Shown here: in pieces, positions 55,532 through 62,901 of the stretch
Position numbering within the stretch: position 1 is the stretch's first letter
Layout: every line of letters begins with the position of its first letter
NCBI RefSeq assembly: GCF_001429185.1
Contig: NZ_LMIW01000008.1
Location: 882,877 to 946,876, forward strand
Direction of reading: 5' to 3'
Length of the DNA stretch: 64,000 bases
DNA from: Terrabacter sp. Root85
GTDB taxonomy: Bacteria; Actinomycetota; Actinomycetes; Actinomycetales; Dermatophilaceae
Notes under the pieces: generated by a model
The model's database searches: none
Told to the model about the DNA's origin: nothing
Seen by the model: only the letters and a program-made list of their open reading frames with translations
Program-made: the position numbers and the translations under genes

Positions 55532-55884
55532 ACTCAGTTAGGCGCAGGGCGAGGTGGCCTCGCGGCAGCTGGTTCTCCGGTATGTCCACGCCGTATTCGT
55601 CGAACCGCATTTCGATCGGAACGGTCAGGCCGTACCGGCGTGTCAGCTGCTCGCGCTCCGCAACGCCTCGGAGCACCGGCAGGGCGCTGGCCCCTGATAT
55701 TCGATCCACGTCGGACTCCGGCCATCGGGCCATGAGGTGGACTTTCACCTGAACGGCCACGTGCCGCAGGGTTAACGCGTACCGCCCGGCGGTTCTCTGG
55801 CGCGGGGAGGCTCGGACGCGGTTTCATGGGGTGCGGGTTCGACACAGCGATTGCGGAGGGCGACATGAGCACTGAAGGTCGATC
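55532..55884. other. Interval between integrase remnant and DUF6069 gene
   Basis: On the minus strand a frame from a GTG at 55760 runs into the integrase junction and encodes about 75 residues ('MARWPESDVDRISGASALPV', 'MRFDEYGVDIPENQLPRGHL') with protein-like composition. I cannot place it in a family; it may be the 5' part of another broken gene joined to the integrase end. The rest shows no RNA gene, repeat or clear promoter. Confidence 0.4.
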
Positions 55885-56361
55885 ATGAGCAGGCCGAACG
55901 TGGTGCCGGGGGACCCCTCACACGTCTCCGTCAACGCGGGCCGCCTCTGGACGGGTGGCCTCGCCACCGCGTTGGTGGTCGCACTGACCGCCTGGATTGG
56001 TGTCCTTCTTGCCCAGGGCGTGCTGGACGCCAGCCTGGCGAAGACGGCCGTCGTCCTGAACGTCAGCAACTCGCTCGGACTCAACTACGCCGTGACGGCC
56101 TTCCTGGCCGCGGTCGCGGCGACAGGCCTCGCCCATCTCCTGTCGGTGACGACGCCGAGGCCCCGGTCCTTCTTCTCCTGGATCGTCGGGCTGGCGACGG
56201 TGGGCGCCATGATTCTCCCGTTCACCCGAGACGGCTCGACTGCGAGCAGGGTCGCCGTCAGCATCATCAACCTCGTTGTCGGACTGTGCATCGGATCGCT
56301 GCTCACCGCGGTCCTCTCGCGCACGGTCGTCGATGCTGAGCGTTCCTGGCAACGGCGCTGA
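55885..56361 (+). CDS. DUF6069-like four-helix membrane protein
   Basis: 158 aa with four hydrophobic segments ('WTGGLATALVVALTAWIGVL', 'LNYAVTAFLAAVAATGLAHL', 'SFFSWIVGLATVGAMILPF', 'VAVSIINLVVGLCIGSLLTA'). The pattern, length and 'RLWTGGLATALV' start match the DUF6069 family of actinobacterial membrane proteins, which has no known function. ATG at 55885. It stands alone in the decayed region and appears intact. It could be cargo of the former element or a native gene left beside it. Confidence 0.7.
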   Translation: MSRPNVVPGDPSHVSVNAGRLWTGGLATALVVALTAWIGVLLAQGVLDASLAKTAVVLNVSNSLGLNYAVTAFLAAVAATGLAHLLSVTTPRPRSFFSWIVGLATVGAMILPFTRDGSTASRVAVSIINLVVGLCIGSLLTAVLSRTVVDAERSWQRR

Positions 56362-56439
56362 CTGCTCGGGAGGGCCCCTGCCGGCCGGCGCAACAGGCCA
56401 GGCGATCCTCGCTGTAGACGAGTCGCACGTGGACCTGGG

Positions 56440-56602
56440 GCGCAGCCCCATCGATGACCTCGAGATCGCGGTCGCGGAGTACATCGACTGGTTCAACCAC
56501 CGACGCCTACACGGCGAGATCGGGCTCATCCCACCCGTCGAGCTCGAAGACCAGCACTACCGACAGAACCCCGCGACGGCTACCGTCAAACGTCAGTTCT
56601 GA
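56440..56602 (+). pseudogene. IS3-family transposase C-terminal remnant
   Basis: The reading frame ends with 'DDLEIAVAEYIDWFNHRRLH' (here 56455-56514) and 'GEIGLIPPVELEDQHYRQN', the unmistakable C-terminus of IS3-group (OrfB) transposases. The catalytic DDE core upstream is missing; the preceding bases belong to unrelated sequence. No terminal inverted repeats can be defined. It marks a past insertion followed by deletion. Confidence 0.8.
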
Positions 56603-56655
56603 GCCTCCACCACTAAACCCGGAACGGGCCAATGCTGTTGTGGGGTCCAAACACG

Positions 56656-57429
56656 TCAGCTCTTGCGGATCCGCCTCCGCCATGTGCGGCGGGGGTTCAC
56701 CCACCGGAGGCCGTCCTCGTCCATACTGACGGAGTTGCCCTCCACAGCGTGCTTCGGAACGTACGGCTCCGCCCTCGGCCCTTGTGCACCCCGCCGAGTC
56801 GGATGCCTCAGCCGATATGCGACGCGCCCCGTGAGGAACAACAGCAGCTCGAGAACCACGATGAAGCCCACGCTGAGCCACAGACCCGCAAGCGCAGTCC
56901 ACCAGAACTCGTTCTCGATGTGCTCACCGATCTCAAGGTGGCCCACGGCGAGAACCGGGGCGGTCAGGGCAAGGCAGAGCAGCATCCTTGGCCACCGCAC
57001 CTCCCCGTGTCCCGGGTCCGCCCGGTCGCCCGTGTGTGGCAAGACCGGTGCACCCGGGCCATCGTTGATGACGGGCTCGCCAAGCTGATCCGGTCGCGCG
57101 TGTTCACCCTGCACCCGTAAAGCTGGTGGAACGGTCGGGTGACGCAGCCACCGCCCGACCGATTCCCTGGAGAGGACCATGATGAAGCCGAGGACAATCC
57201 AACCCAGTCCCCATAAGTAGGGGACCCATTCGGACCATAAGGACGTGGTCTGGTCCTCCGTCAACCGCAGGGCGATCCACGTCACAAAGACAAAGGACAC
57301 GACGTAGTCGGCGAAGTCCCTCGCTGGCGTGCCTGACCCATCGTCGCTCGTGACCGGCCGCCTGGTATCACGTGACGGATCAACCGGCCCAGCGAACGGC
57401 TCGTCGGCTCGCTCGGACTCGCCTCCCAC
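56656..57429 (-). CDS. Hypothetical membrane protein
   Basis: 257 aa from a GTG at 57429 (start uncertain; the frame is open to 57531 but that part is Arg/Pro-rich and unlikely). Four hydrophobic segments in two pairs are seen: 'YVVSFVFVTWIALRL', 'YLWGLGWIVLGFIMVL', 'MLLCLALTAPVLAVGHL' and 'ALAGLWLSVGFIVVLELLLF'. The two pairs share a similar pattern, each followed by 'GR(W/V)xxRLRHPT', suggesting an internal duplication. No family is recognised. Lower GC at wobble positions than the core genes hints at transfer. Function unknown. Confidence 0.6.
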   Translation of the reverse strand: MGGESERADEPFAGPVDPSRDTRRPVTSDDGSGTPARDFADYVVSFVFVTWIALRLTEDQTTSLWSEWVPYLWGLGWIVLGFIMVLSRESVGRWLRHPTVPPALRVQGEHARPDQLGEPVINDGPGAPVLPHTGDRADPGHGEVRWPRMLLCLALTAPVLAVGHLEIGEHIENEFWWTALAGLWLSVGFIVVLELLLFLTGRVAYRLRHPTRRGAQGPRAEPYVPKHAVEGNSVSMDEDGLRWVNPRRTWRRRIRKS

Positions 57430-57682
57430 AACCCGAGTATGACCGTCCGTGCACGGCGGCGGACCTCGATCCGGAGGATCCCGAGCCCGGGCACGCCGCC
57501 GTGTCAAGCACCTCGATAGCCGACGGAACACCCTCCGCCTGGCACCGCCGTCGGGTTCTCCTGCAGCAGCACCGGGTCGGGCTCCACGGTGTGCTCGTCG
57601 ACGTGCCCGCCGGAACCCCCATCACCCTCCAGGCCGACCCTGAGCCAGAGGAGACAGCTTCGACCACCGGTCCTCCGCGCCG

Positions 57683-58912
57683 TCAGAGTGCATCAGCGGC
57701 CGCGCCATCGTCGTGGCCAGGTTCGGGATGCTCCGGCCGACCGCGCACGCTGCCTGGTTCCAGCCCAGGGTTACGTGACAGCCGGCGCCGGAGGGCGTCG
57801 GCGCGTTCGAGCATGGCGACGCAGTGCCCGAGCCCGGGGTGCTCGAGAGCCGGCAGGCAGGCCATGAGGACGTCCTCGTCCGATGCGCCCTGTGGCAGTT
57901 CGGCCAGGGAGAGTCCCAGCAGGTAGAGCACCCACGAAGCATGCCTCAGCGCCACGTTCGCGGCATAGGCGAACTCCACTGCCTCACGCCCGACCCTGAC
58001 GCCGTCGTCGTGGAGGGCGGCGAGATAGGCCTCGAGCACGATCGCCTCCACGCGCGGCAGGTCAGGCTCTGCCACCTCGACGAGCAGCTGGGCGAGGTCG
58101 CTGCCAAGTGGACCGGTGCCGACCATCTGCCAGTCGATGGCCCACACGTCCCAACCACCCTCGGCGGACCGCCGCACGACGAGGTTGTTCACGTGGGCGT
58201 CGTTGTGGCACAACGTCTGTTGCAACCAATCCAGAACCTCGACAAAGGGGGTCGGGTCATCCAGCGCAGCCACGAGCGGAGCCGGGTCGATGCCCATGGC
58301 GATCTCGAGGCGTCTGCGGCGAGCGGGCCGGTCCCACAGCAGGTCGTGCACGGCCTGGAGCTGGGGCAGGCACGCGTTCCGGAACCGCCCGACCAGGTTG
58401 CCGGTCAACCATGCTCGCTCAGTCAGCGGCGGGCCATGGACGTAGTGCGCCTGGAAGCGGCCGAGCGCTGCCGCGGCGACCGCGAACTCCTCGTCGTCGT
58501 AGCCCGACACGTGCGACACCTCGCCGATGTCCTCGAACAGGATCACGACAGCCTCGGGGTGTGCTTCGACAACGCCCAGGCACCGGGGAGCGCGTAGGCC
58601 CCGGCCGTGCTCCAGCAGGCCGCTGGTCGCGACGTCGGCCTCGCGCCTCCAGTAGATGACGGACTGAGGGGTCTGCCGGTCGTGCGGGTCGGGGCAGACG
58701 ACCTTGGCAACCAGCGACCACGCTCGGTCGGTCCCGTTTGTCGTGGCGGTCCCGCGGAGTCGGGTCGCGGCACCGGATGTCGGGTTGTTGGCCGCCCCGA
58801 GAGCGAGCTCGGTGGTGGCCCAGTCGCCGACCTCGGCCGCCTCGTCGGCCAGGAGCCGCCGGACCGCAGCCGTCACGTCGCGACGTTGCTGGCCAAGGCC
58901 CACCCGAGACAT
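57683..58912 (-). CDS. Aminoglycoside phosphotransferase (APH)-family kinase
   Basis: A 409-aa protein-kinase-like phosphotransferase. The Brenner motif 'LCHNDAHVNNLVV' carries the catalytic Asp238, and 'VWAIDWQMVGTGPLGSDLA' holds the metal-binding Asp; the N-lobe Lys is in 'SLVAKVVCPD'. The domain order and length suit the large APH/ecdysteroid-kinase-like group, which act on small molecules; antibiotic resistance is not implied. ATG at 58912 is preceded by GGGGAGG; a GTG at 58930 would place that site inside the gene. The last 30 residues are low-complexity. It appears intact within the decayed region. Confidence 0.8.
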   Translation of the reverse strand: MSRVGLGQQRRDVTAAVRRLLADEAAEVGDWATTELALGAANNPTSGAATRLRGTATTNGTDRAWSLVAKVVCPDPHDRQTPQSVIYWRREADVATSGLLEHGRGLRAPRCLGVVEAHPEAVVILFEDIGEVSHVSGYDDEEFAVAAAALGRFQAHYVHGPPLTERAWLTGNLVGRFRNACLPQLQAVHDLLWDRPARRRRLEIAMGIDPAPLVAALDDPTPFVEVLDWLQQTLCHNDAHVNNLVVRRSAEGGWDVWAIDWQMVGTGPLGSDLAQLLVEVAEPDLPRVEAIVLEAYLAALHDDGVRVGREAVEFAYAANVALRHASWVLYLLGLSLAELPQGASDEDVLMACLPALEHPGLGHCVAMLERADALRRRLSRNPGLEPGSVRGRPEHPEPGHDDGAAADAL

Positions 58913-59455
58913 GCACACCTCCCCGCCCACTGTCCCATCGGTATGCGCGGCGCGCAGGCCTTTAGCCCATGACCGTCCAAGGACTCAACTCCTCCGCCCC
59001 GGTCACTTCGTCCCGGGCGGCAGTTGGGTCCTGCCCAGGTTCAGCTCGCCGGTTGTGGCGGTGCTGTGGACGCCACTCTGACGAGGGGCAGTAGTTGTCC
59101 GGCCTGCGGCGGTAGCGAGGTCCGGGCACTTGGTGATCGGGCTTCCAGTCGACCCGGGAGCCATGACGAGGACGCCGGCCTGGGTCGAGTGGGTGGGCTG
59201 CGTCCACCCGGGTCTTGACCGCGAATGTGAGCGATGCGGGTTGATCTGGACCGGGAAGATCCTCGTCGCGACGCCTCGCCGAGCTAGCGCTACGTTTCGG
59301 GTCACCATGCCGCGGGTGAGAAGCCGCATTCCGGTTTGGCTCGTGATCCAACGCTCGGTACACGGCGATGTGACGCGCGTGGCCGGGCTCGTGCCGGGCT
59401 CGTGCCGGGCTCGTGCCGGGCTCGTGCCGCAGTCGCAAGCCCTTAGGCTCGGACC
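58913..59455. other. 543-bp interval with no convincing gene
   Basis: Open frames on both strands here are short, basic or Arg/Pro-rich and show no family motifs. The only structure I see is a short tandem repeat at 59382-59425 just before the NTF2-like gene. It is probably degraded sequence of the former mobile region. Confidence 0.5.
59382..59425 (+). repeat. Four tandem copies of an 11-bp unit
   Basis: GCCGGGCTCGT is repeated four times exactly (59382-59425), ending 30 bp before the GTG at 59456. As 11 bp is close to one helical turn, the array could present the same face repeatedly to a protein, or be simple slippage. Confidence 0.8.
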
Positions 59456-59857
59456 GTGGATGGCACCACTGTGGAGCGCTGGTTCGCCGAATACCTGGAG
59501 TTCGCGGTCGTGGCGCGCAGTGAGCGCGATGTCGTAGAGCTCCTGCAGTGGTATTCAGTCCCGCTCACCATCACGCTCGATGACGCAGCCATCCAGATGG
59601 CCACGGCGGAGGAGGTGGTCGCCGTGGTCGGTAGCCAAGTCAAACAGTTGCAGGCGGAGGGTTTCGTCCGCTCGGTGGAACTCGTCGGCGAGACCACCGT
59701 GCTGAACGGGTCGCCGGCGTTGCGAGGCGAGGAACTGGTGCGCCGGCGTGCCGACGACAGCGCCATCGAGCACGTGAACATGACCTACGTCCTCGTCAGG
59801 ACCCATCACGACGACATGCGCGTCGCGGTGATGGCCGTGCACGCATCGGGGACGTGA
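59456..59857 (+). CDS. Small NTF2/SnoaL-like domain protein
   Basis: 133 aa with an alpha-plus-beta pattern resembling the NTF2/SnoaL fold: N-terminal helices ('VERWFAEYLEFAVVARSERD'), 'YSVPLTITLDDAAIQMAT' and long C-terminal strands ('VELVGETTVLNGSPAL', 'HVNMTYVLVRTHHDDMRVAV'). The catalytic pocket cannot be defined, so no enzyme activity is claimed. GTG at 59456. It precedes, on the opposite strand, a broken ester-cyclase gene of the same general fold. Assignment to the fold is by pattern only. Confidence 0.6.
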   Translation: MDGTTVERWFAEYLEFAVVARSERDVVELLQWYSVPLTITLDDAAIQMATAEEVVAVVGSQVKQLQAEGFVRSVELVGETTVLNGSPALRGEELVRRRADDSAIEHVNMTYVLVRTHHDDMRVAVMAVHASGT

Positions 59858-60002
59858 GACTAGAGGCGCGGAACCGATCAGCGGTCGGTGGACGCGTCCC
59901 GGCGAAGATGGACGCACGTCAAACGCCCGACCGCGTGCCGGCCGCGGGCTTGTCGGGGGAGGGTCTGGCTCTGACCTTCGGAGAACCGGGCCGGGCGCAC
60001 CG

Positions 60003-60419
60003 TCAGCCCGGCTCGGCGACGAGCTGGCTGCGTAGTGTCGCGGAGTCCGACTCGAGCCAGCCCTCCGCGGCCTTTCCGTCCTCGATGCGGAAGATCTCGA
60101 TCCAGGTGGTCGTGACCTCGCGACCCGTGGCGGGGAGCCCCACGAAGTCTCACCGATGGGGCGCCGATCAGTGCGGCGGACCACCACCCGGTCACCGTCG
60201 AGCAACTCGTCCTCAAGCGTGGTGTGGAAGTCCGGAAAAGCCGCCCGGGTAGGCGGTGACAGCCTCGCCATACTCGCTGGGACCTACGATCCGCACGTCG
60301 AGGGTGTTGTGGCTGACGAACCCCGGGGCGAGGAACGCCACGGCCTCGCCGACGCTGCCCTTGTTCCACACTTCCTCGACGAGGTGACGTGCAGCAGCAC
60401 TCACCTCGTCATGGGACAT
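60003..60419 (-). pseudogene. Ester cyclase (SnoaL-like) gene with two frame-breaking insertions
   Basis: Reading in three steps restores a SnoaL-type ester cyclase. The first part, from ATG 60419, encodes 'HLVEEVWNKGSVGEAVAFLA' and 'GPSEYGEAVTAY'. The second, in another frame, gives 'AAFPDFHTTLEDELLDGDRV'. The last, back in the first frame, gives 'GLPATGREVTTTWIEIFRIE' and 'DGKAAEGWLESDS' to the stop at 60003. An extra C in TACCCGGGCGG (near 60250) and two extra bases near 60150 explain it; together they add 3 bp. As written the protein stops at 60213, so the gene is inactive unless the read is wrong. Confidence 0.82.
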
Positions 60420-60733
60420 TCTCGCCTCCCCGGCTCGCGAAGCCGTGCAGCGCGCGGAGGCTTCGTTCCCTGTCAGTAGACGGTGAGCCCTAACGGTCAG
60501 CAACGGCCTCGGACGGCAGATCTGAATCCTGACCAGCGTGGCCGAGCATGCCGGACGAGCCGACGTGGGCCGAAACGGTGCCCTGCAGGCGGTGGTGTGG
60601 TCGACCGTGCGCCGAGCAGCGAAGGACGTCGGACCCGAGCTCTGCAGGAAGACTTCCTGCGTCGACCGGCGCAATCGTCCTGCGCTGCTCGATGCGTCAG
60701 GGCCGCGCTGTTCAGCCGGCCGTGAGCGGGCGG
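60420..60733. other. 314-bp interval with no gene
   Basis: No frame shows protein-like features. A 17-bp inverted repeat GCAGGAAG-A-CTTCCTGC lies at 60644-60660 with no gene directly downstream. The interval separates the broken ester-cyclase gene from the DUF4386 gene and looks like decayed sequence. Confidence 0.5.
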
Positions 60734-61405
60734 TCAGGGCGCCGTGACCAAGGCCGGCGAGCTGAGGTCTACGGAGGCGGGCAGCGGCCTGAATCCCTTT
60801 GCGATCAGCCAGATCGGGAAGAACACCAGCTCGAACAGCCCACCGGGGACAACGAGGAGCATGCCGGCTCCCGCGCTCATGTCGAGGACGCCGAGGAGGT
60901 CGAGGGGGACTCCGATGGTGAGCGCGGCGTAGCCCACGAGACCCAGCAGGGCGATGGGTCGCGGGACCAGCCGGCCGACGACGAGCAGGAAGCACAGGAT
61001 GATGCCGCCGATGCCGGTCGGGACGTAGACCCACAGCAGGTGGTTCGGGAAGGCCTCCGACGCGGCCAGAAGGTAGACACCGCAGGCTGCAGAGACGAGG
61101 CACTCGACAACCCTGAGGACTGGGTACCAGAGGGCCAGGGTCGGGTTGACCGGCTTCAGCACCGGGTACATCAGCAGGCCGATCCCGACGACAGCCAAAC
61201 CGGACACAGACATCAGCGCGACGCCGACCGTCATCGGCGCCCGATCAGGGTTGCCGTCGATGAACGCCTGGATCAAGGACGTGCCGAACATGGCCGTGAC
61301 CATCTGAACGACGAACAGGATCCCGACGGCCATCGCCACCCGCCTCCTGGACAGCGGACCCCTCGCGCTGGACCTCGGGGCGGTGGTGGTGCGCATGGTG
61401 GTCAT
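60734..61405 (-). CDS. DUF4386 family membrane protein
   Basis: 223 aa with six or seven membrane segments ('RRVAMAVGILFVVQMVTAMF', 'VALMSVSGLAVVGIGLLMY', 'GIGGIILCFLLVVGRLV', 'GLVGYAALTIGVPLDLLG', 'GGLFELVFFPIWLIAKGF'). The start 'SRRRVAMAVGILFVVQMV' and the conserved 'YPVLKPVNPTLALWY' identify DUF4386, a family without known function. ATG at 61405. It is divergent from a TetR regulator with two matching operators between them, so it is very probably repressed by that regulator and induced by its ligand. It could be an efflux or membrane-modifying protein. Confidence 0.85.
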   Translation of the reverse strand: MTTMRTTTAPRSSARGPLSRRRVAMAVGILFVVQMVTAMFGTSLIQAFIDGNPDRAPMTVGVALMSVSGLAVVGIGLLMYPVLKPVNPTLALWYPVLRVVECLVSAACGVYLLAASEAFPNHLLWVYVPTGIGGIILCFLLVVGRLVPRPIALLGLVGYAALTIGVPLDLLGVLDMSAGAGMLLVVPGGLFELVFFPIWLIAKGFRPLPASVDLSSPALVTAP

Positions 61406-61449
61406 GGCGTGCCCTTCCGATTGCGTCAGGAGCGGTTCGAAAACTCGTC

Positions 61450-61498
61450 CCTAACGGTGTTAGATTGGAGTTCGGACGCTACTCTAACGGCGTTAGAT
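61450..61498. promoter_or_regulatory. Two TetR operators between the divergent DUF4386 and TetR genes
   Basis: CTAACGGTGTTAG (61451-61463) and TCTAACGGCGTTAGA (61483-61497) are palindromes that share TAACGGNGTTAGATTG as a direct repeat, with centres 33 bp apart (about three helical turns). Both lie between the two start codons, where either promoter could be blocked. Confidence 0.75.
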
Positions 61499-61556
61499 TG
61501 TCGAGGGCTCCGGCGACGGCAGCCCGGACGACGGGCCACCAGGAGAGGCAGGACCC

Positions 61557-62228
61557 ATGGGCCGTAGGCCGACCGAAATCGCGAACAGGGCACCGTTGAA
61601 CGCGGAACGGACGCTGCAGGTCGCGCTCGCTATCGCGGACGACGAAGGCCTGGAAGCGGTCACGATGCGCCGGCTCGCACGCGAGCTGGGCGTCGAGGCG
61701 GCCTCGCTCTACCACCACGTCAACGGCAAGAACCAGATTCTGGACGGCTTGGTCGAGGCCGTCGCGGGAGAGATCGAGCGCCCCATGCCATCCACGGACT
61801 GGCGGACCGCGATCAGCGAGCGTGCCGTGAATACCCGCGCGGTCCTACGCCGCCATCCCTGGGCCGTGAGCCTGATGGCGTCCAGGACGAGCCCCGGGCC
61901 GGCCACCCTGGGGCTCCTGGAGACGGGGATCCGGTGCTTCCGCGAGGATGGGTTCTCCGTCCTGCAGGCTGCCCATGCGATCTCCGTGGTCGACAGCTAC
62001 GTGCACGGCTTCGTGCTCCAGGAGGTGAACCTCCCCTTCCGAGATGAGTCGGAGCTGGCCGCCATGACTGGGGCGATCATGGAGACGTTTCCCGCCGCCG
62101 AGTTTCCCTACCTCTTCGAGATGACGGTCGAGCACGTCCTCAAGCCGGGCTACGACTACGGCGACGAGTTCGACTCCGGGCTGAAGGTCGTACTCGACGG
62201 TGTCGCTGCGTTGCTCGTCGAGCCGTAG
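61557..62228 (+). CDS. TetR/AcrR-family transcriptional regulator
   Basis: 223-aa repressor. The N-terminal helix-turn-helix (about residues 15-60) has 'EAVTMRRLARELGVEAASLY' and 'HHVNGKNQILDGLVEAVAGE', typical of TetR. The C-terminal ligand-binding domain is of the TetR_C_1 tetracycline-repressor type ('RAVLRRHPWAVSLMASRTSP', 'LGLLETGIRCFREDGFSVLQ'). ATG at 61557 with AGGAGAGG upstream. Two palindromes in the divergent promoter region are the likely operators for itself and the DUF4386 gene. The stop codon TAG is at 62226-62228; a relaxase fragment starts at once behind it, marking a junction. Confidence 0.92.
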   Translation: MGRRPTEIANRAPLNAERTLQVALAIADDEGLEAVTMRRLARELGVEAASLYHHVNGKNQILDGLVEAVAGEIERPMPSTDWRTAISERAVNTRAVLRRHPWAVSLMASRTSPGPATLGLLETGIRCFREDGFSVLQAAHAISVVDSYVHGFVLQEVNLPFRDESELAAMTGAIMETFPAAEFPYLFEMTVEHVLKPGYDYGDEFDSGLKVVLDGVAALLVEP

Positions 62229-62442
62229 ATGGAATCGCCCCCGGACCGGTTCATCGTCGACTTCCCGGGCGCCGAGCGGACCGCATATATCGACGCCTTG
62301 AAGAGGCAGCGCAAGGCGCCCAAGACCGTTGCGGCGTTCGACCTGACGTTCAGTGCGCCGTAGTCGGTGTCGGTCGCATGGGCACTCGCTGACGAAGCGA
62401 CACGCCAGCGTATCTACGCCGCACACGCGGCGACGGAGTTCG
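62229..62442 (+). pseudogene. MobF/TrwC-type relaxase fragment with nonsense codon
   Basis: The frame from 62229 encodes 'KAPKTVAAFDLTFSAP', then TAG, then 'SVSVAWALADEATRQRIYAA' in the same frame. TrwC/MobF relaxases carry 'AxFDLTFSAPKSVS' at this place, so TAG replaces the Lys codon (AAG to TAG). The upstream N-terminus with the catalytic tyrosines and the three-His motif downstream are both missing. It is a relic of a conjugative element. Confidence 0.72.
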
Positions 62443-62502
62443 CATCGCGTATGCCGAGAGCACCGTCTTCGCCACACGTACGGGGCATGGGGGAGTGGTG
62501 TC

Positions 62503-62703
62503 TCATCCCTCGAGGAACGCGCGCAGCCGAGCGGCGCAGTCGCGGACCGGTGAGCCCGGGAACAGGTGGCCGACGGAGATGGCTGCGTAGGCCAGATCCC
62601 ACCCTCGTGTCGAAGGCCCGGCGCCGTCCCAATCGATGAAGACCAGCCGATCCTCGTCGATGATGAGGTTCCACGATGTGAGGTCGTTGTGGCAGAGAAG
62701 GTC
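62503..62703 (-). pseudogene. Phosphotransferase (APH family) fragment
   Basis: The minus strand encodes 'DLLCHNDLTSWNLIIDEDRL', then 'VFIDWDGAGPSTRGWDLAYA', the Brenner and metal-binding motifs of an APH-family kinase, and stops 20 residues later ('RLRAFLEG'). The N-lobe is replaced by unrelated sequence and the C-terminal helices are missing. It is a different subfamily from the intact kinase at 57683-58912. Confidence 0.7.
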
Positions 62704-62901
62704 AGGCTCCGGGGTGGGAAAGGAGCACGGGGGCTGTTTGTCGTGCGGGTCACCTCGCGCAGACTCTCGGGGGAGTGACTGGGACCAGGCCGTGTTGGCC
62801 AAGGGGCATCCCTTGAAGGTTGTCACGGCCGCCGATCAGCAGCTGGCGCCGATGACCGGGGATGTCGTTGACCGCGTGTAGGCCTCGGTTAGCCGGTGGC
62901 T

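Noticed and set aside
57683..58912. APH-family kinase called as an aminoglycoside resistance gene
   Set aside because: The fold is shared by many small-molecule kinases, and nothing in the sequence or context shows an antibiotic substrate.
55225..62900. A second tRNA-Val 3'-end copy (attR) for the integrated element
   Set aside because: I looked for the T-arm and acceptor sequence again downstream of the tRNA and did not find it; it may lie outside the window or be lost.
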